From Spirochaetota bacterium (GTDB lineage: Bacteria; Spirochaetota; UBA4802; UBA5368): 16,518 bases of DNA. The stretch is from positions 1 through 16,518 of the forward strand of contig JAGODA010000030.1 in the NCBI GenBank assembly GCA_017998475.1, in the 5' to 3' direction. Below the pieces are notes generated by a model. The model ran no database searches and was not told the DNA's origin. It saw only the letters and a list, made by a program, of their open reading frames with translations. The translations under genes were made by a program, and so were the position numbers. Positions 14,062 to 16,518 of this stretch are shown here, one piece after another; position 1 is the first letter of the stretch, and every line of letters begins with the position of its first letter.

Positions 14062-14559
14062 TTATCGCGCGGGCCATGAAGGCCCTTTCGCCATCTCCTT
14101 CTCCAGTTCCTCTCGTTCGCGTTGTCGTCGCTCTTCCGCGAGCCTGATCATGCGGGTAAAATTTTCCCAGTCGGCGTCTTCGATGATCTTCCAGTTCCCC
14201 GCGCCGCGTTCTTTTATCACCAGGTCCCATTTGAGACGCCGCATCGAGGCGGGTATTCCTATCGTTGTCAGGAGCACAAGGAACGCGGTGACACACGACA
14301 CGACGAACCACGGAAGCGCTCTCTCCATGTTGACGCCCGATCCCATGGTCAACCCTCCATACGCGAGAGCGGCGAGTGGAGCGATCACCATGAACGCGAT
14401 GCTGACGCTTGAAATCCACGAACGGTTGAGCAGAACATCACCCGGATGCATAATCAGAACGTGATCGCGGGCATTTGCCGGGTCGAATGTCAGGATATCG
14501 GTTGTACGCCTTCGGTCGGGGACGATGGGTACGCTTTTAAAACGCACGGTATGTTTCAT
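14062..14559 (-). CDS. Two-helix membrane protein of unknown function
   Basis: I do not recognise the family. The 165-residue protein has a soluble N-terminus (about 1-45; it includes FDPANARDHVLIMHPGDVLL). Two hydrophobic segments follow, near residues 49-70 (SSVSIAFMVIAPLAALAYGG) and 83-104 (LPWFVVSCVTAFLVLLTTIG). The C-terminal tail is charged and ends in a likely coiled helix rich in Arg/Glu (EERRQREREELEKEM). The frame is preferred over the overlapping minus-strand frame at 14042-14419 because only this one gives clear membrane segments. The ATG at 14559 is preceded by GGGGAAA inside a small inverted repeat GGGG-TTT-CCCC (14561-14571), which could fold over the ribosome binding site. It probably shares a transcript with the acyltransferase. 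Confidence 0.7.
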   Translation of the reverse strand: MKHTVRFKSVPIVPDRRRTTDILTFDPANARDHVLIMHPGDVLLNRSWISSVSIAFMVIAPLAALAYGGLTMGSGVNMERALPWFVVSCVTAFLVLLTTIGIPASMRRLKWDLVIKERGAGNWKIIEDADWENFTRMIRLAEERRQREREELEKEMAKGPSWPAR

Positions 14560-14723
14560 TGGGGTTTCCCCGGATTGTGTTTACAGGATGCGACGACGGT
14601 ACACCACGTCATTGGAAATGGCCAGTCATTTTTACCCGTGATCGGGGTTGTGGAGGGGCGATTCGCGGTACCGGCGGCCGCACGACGTGAATGAGGGGCG
14701 GGGTCGGCCGGAAGAGAAACGCA

Positions 14724-15074
<351 letters not shown>

Positions 15075-15084
15075 TGCAAGGTAC

Positions 15085-15113
15085 AATATAGCGCGGCGGG
15101 GGCGCGGCGTCAA
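15085..15113 (-). promoter_or_regulatory. Promoter of the tmRNA gene
   Basis: On the minus strand TTGACG (15113-15108) and TATATT (15090-15085) are separated by exactly 17 nt. The -10 box ends ten bases before the mature 5' end, so a leader of a few nucleotides would be removed, probably by RNase P. This is the best sigma70-type match in the window. Confidence 0.75.
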
Positions 15114-15229
15114 CCGGAATGCGGGGGATGGACAGTGGATTCCAGAAAATGGAGGGGGTCCTTTCGGATAATCGGCGGGGAAAGGCTTTCCCGCGTCCGC
15201 TTGGAACACGAGTTCGTTCCGTAATCTGA

Positions 15230-15257
15230 TTGCCAATTCCATCACATATGCTATTGT
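15230..15257 (+). promoter_or_regulatory. Candidate promoter for the penicillin acylase gene
   Basis: TTGCCA (15230-15235) is followed after 16 nt by TATTGT (15252-15257). It overlaps a perfect inverted repeat, ATCACA (15241-15246) with TGTGAT (15255-15260) around an 8-nt centre, which could be an operator. The expected start near 15264 leaves about 43 nt before the ATG. Confidence 0.4.
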
Positions 15258-15306
15258 GATCGGGCTCAGCCGGGAGGACTTCCCGTACATGTGAGGAGGA
15301 TGAACC

Positions 15307-16518
15307 ATGTCAACGTCGACGCGTCGCTTCGCGGCCCTGGTCGCCGCACTCATGCTTGCGTTTCTCGTTCCTGCCCGGGGGCCGTTCGCGGCGGCGGATA
15401 TATCCTCCGGGTACGACGTGCGGATACTGCGCGACCGCTGGGGCGTGCCGCATGTGTTCGGGACGAAGGATACCGACGCGGCCTTCGGGCTGGCGTACGC
15501 CCACGCCGAAGACGACTTTAAAACCATGCAGCTGGTCATGATGGCGGTCGGCGGCCGCCTTGCGAGCGTGCTCGGGCCGAAGGGCGCGGGGAACGACTAC
15601 CTGGTACACCTTATCCGCCTGTGGGACACGGTTAACGCCCGATACGAGACCGACCTGGACCCGCGCACGCGCGCCCTGTGCGAAGCCTATGCCGATGGCG
15701 TCAACCGCTACGCGGCGCTCCATCCGCGCGAAACCCTTCCGGGCCTGGGACGCGTAACGGGAAAGCACATCGTGGCGGGGTTCGTCCACAAGATGCCGCT
15801 CATGGTGGGCGTCGACGGCGTGCTGAAAGAGCTCTTCGAAAAGCCGAAGACCGCGGCGACGCGGCCGATCGACTCCATGCTCGCCGCGTCCTTCGGGCAT
15901 GACGCGCCCTCCCGCTTCGGGACGGGCGTCGGTTCGAACGCAATCGCGGTGTCGCCCCGGCGGAGCGCCGGCGGCGAAACGATGCTGGCCATCAATTCGC
16001 ACCAGCCGTGGGAGGGGCCCGTCACCTGGTACGAGGCCCACGTGCACAGCGAGGAGGGATGGAACATGACCGGCGGCCTGTTTCCGGGCTCGCCCGTCGT
16101 GTTCCACGGGCACAACGAGAATCTCGGCTGGGCGCACACCAACAACTACCCTGACCTCGTGGACGTGTACGAACTCGACATCAACCCCGACAACCCGAAC
16201 CAGTACCGCTACGACGGCGCGTGGCGCGAGCTCGAGGTCCGCGAGGCGCCGATACGGGTAAAGCTGCTGGGGCCACTGCGCTGGACCTTCAAAGAGGAGG
16301 TGCTGTGGTCGGTCTACGGCCCGGCCATCCGCAGGCCGCACGGGGTCTTCGCCGTGCGCTATGCCGGGATGGGCGACATCCGCCAGGTCGAACAGTGGTA
16401 CCGCATGAACCGGGCGAGGAACATGTCCGAGTGGGAGGATGCGCTCCGCATGGCGACGCTGCCGATGTTCAACTGCACCTACGCCGATCGCGAGGGAAAC
16501 ATTTTGTACCACTACCAG
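15307..16518 (+). CDS. Penicillin acylase family N-terminal-nucleophile hydrolase (runs off right edge)
   Basis: My reading from the ATG at 15307 gives 404 codons to the window edge with no stop, so the C-terminal part is missing. AGGAGG (15294-15299) lies seven bases before the start. A signal peptide covers about residues 1-30 (basic start, hydrophobic core LVAALMLAFLVP, then FAAA|D), so the enzyme is exported. The family pattern follows: VRILRDRWGVPHVFG, GLAYAHAEDDF, and an alpha-chain/spacer region up to GTGVGSNAIAVSP. Ser210 of GSNA should become the beta-chain N-terminal nucleophile after self-cleavage. Next comes INSHQPWEGPVTWYEAH, then GGLFPGSPVVFHGHNENLGW. The family removes acyl groups from amides such as beta-lactams, acyl-homoserine lactones or lipopeptides; this one resembles the lactone/aculeacin acylase branch more than classic penicillin G acylase, but the substrate is not determined. 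Confidence 0.92.
   Translation, partial: MSTSTRRFAALVAALMLAFLVPARGPFAAADISSGYDVRILRDRWGVPHVFGTKDTDAAFGLAYAHAEDDFKTMQLVMMAVGGRLASVLGPKGAGNDYLVHLIRLWDTVNARYETDLDPRTRALCEAYADGVNRYAALHPRETLPGLGRVTGKHIVAGFVHKMPLMVGVDGVLKELFEKPKTAATRPIDSMLAASFGHDAPSRFGTGVGSNAIAVSPRRSAGGETMLAINSHQPWEGPVTWYEAHVHSEEGWNMTGGLFPGSPVVFHGHNENLGWAHTNNYPDLVDVYELDINPDNPNQYRYDGAWRELEVREAPIRVKLLGPLRWTFKEEVLWSVYGPAIRRPHGVFAVRYAGMGDIRQVEQWYRMNRARNMSEWEDALRMATLPMFNCTYADREGNILYHYQ

Noticed and set aside
14042..14419. 125-codon minus-strand frame overlapping the two-helix membrane protein
   Set aside because: The alternative frame at 14062-14559 has clear membrane helices and a sensible position before plsC; this one has neither.
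15241..15260. CRP binding site
   Set aside because: The half-sites are inverted relative to the CRP consensus (TCACA first, TGTGA second) and the spacing is eight, so it is reported only as an inverted repeat.
15310..16512. Open frame of 400 codons on the minus strand
   Set aside because: It is the shadow of the penicillin acylase gene, which has a signal peptide, ribosome binding site and family motifs.

Overview
The window is a GC-rich bacterial chromosome segment whose longer intergenic gaps are clearly more AT-rich than the genes. It holds 15 protein genes (two cut by the window edges) and one tmRNA gene. I see no insertion sequence, prophage, CRISPR array or rRNA. The organism is probably an anaerobe or facultative anaerobe: it has an indolepyruvate:ferredoxin-oxidoreductase-type locus next to an ADP-forming acyl-CoA synthetase subunit. 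A six-helix chemoreceptor without HAMP, a relaxed lipobox (F-T-S-C) and a tmRNA tag ANNELALAA would fit a free-living, high-GC relative of the Spirochaetota (Leptospira-like). That placement is an inference; a deltaproteobacterial-type lineage is not excluded.

Left part (1-5170). A minus-strand pair encodes a class I glutamine-amidotransferase-like protein and an aldehyde dehydrogenase that leaves the window; their genes overlap by 31 nt. Upstream on the same strand is a phosphoglycolate-phosphatase-like HAD enzyme. Divergent from it is a membrane methyl-accepting chemotaxis protein, which converges on a DUF985 cupin gene. The cupin gene is divergent from a glycerophosphodiester phosphodiesterase gene, possibly with two promoters sharing one palindromic -35 hexamer.

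Middle part (5167-12533). An alpha-type subunit of ADP-forming acyl-CoA synthetase (minus) is divergent from a plus-strand operon: phenylacetate-CoA ligase, tandem-ACT protein, IorA-like and IorB-like subunits of an arylpyruvate oxidoreductase, then a lipoprotein and a radical SAM protein. The first four genes and the divergent acyl-CoA synthetase form a coherent set for turning aromatic 2-oxoacids (from aromatic amino acids) into arylacetyl-CoA and interconverting arylacetyl-CoA with arylacetate. The ACT protein is a likely amino-acid sensor. Two points are odd: the IorA-like subunit ends where the usual C-terminal ferredoxin domain should begin, and no beta (ATP-grasp) partner for the acyl-CoA synthetase is present here. 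The divergent spacer holds a GC-rich, foldable block flanked by an exact 10-bp direct repeat.

Right part (12534-16518). A DoxX-family membrane protein gene converges on a minus-strand pair (a two-helix membrane protein, then a PlsC-type acyltransferase). Next come a minus-strand tmRNA gene with a strong sigma70-type promoter and a plus-strand penicillin-acylase-family N-terminal-nucleophile hydrolase that runs off the right edge.

The most unusual items are the lipoprotein/radical SAM pair, in which SPASM-like cysteines lie N-terminal to the radical SAM motif, and the ferredoxin-less IorA. I found nothing I can defend as an entirely new system.
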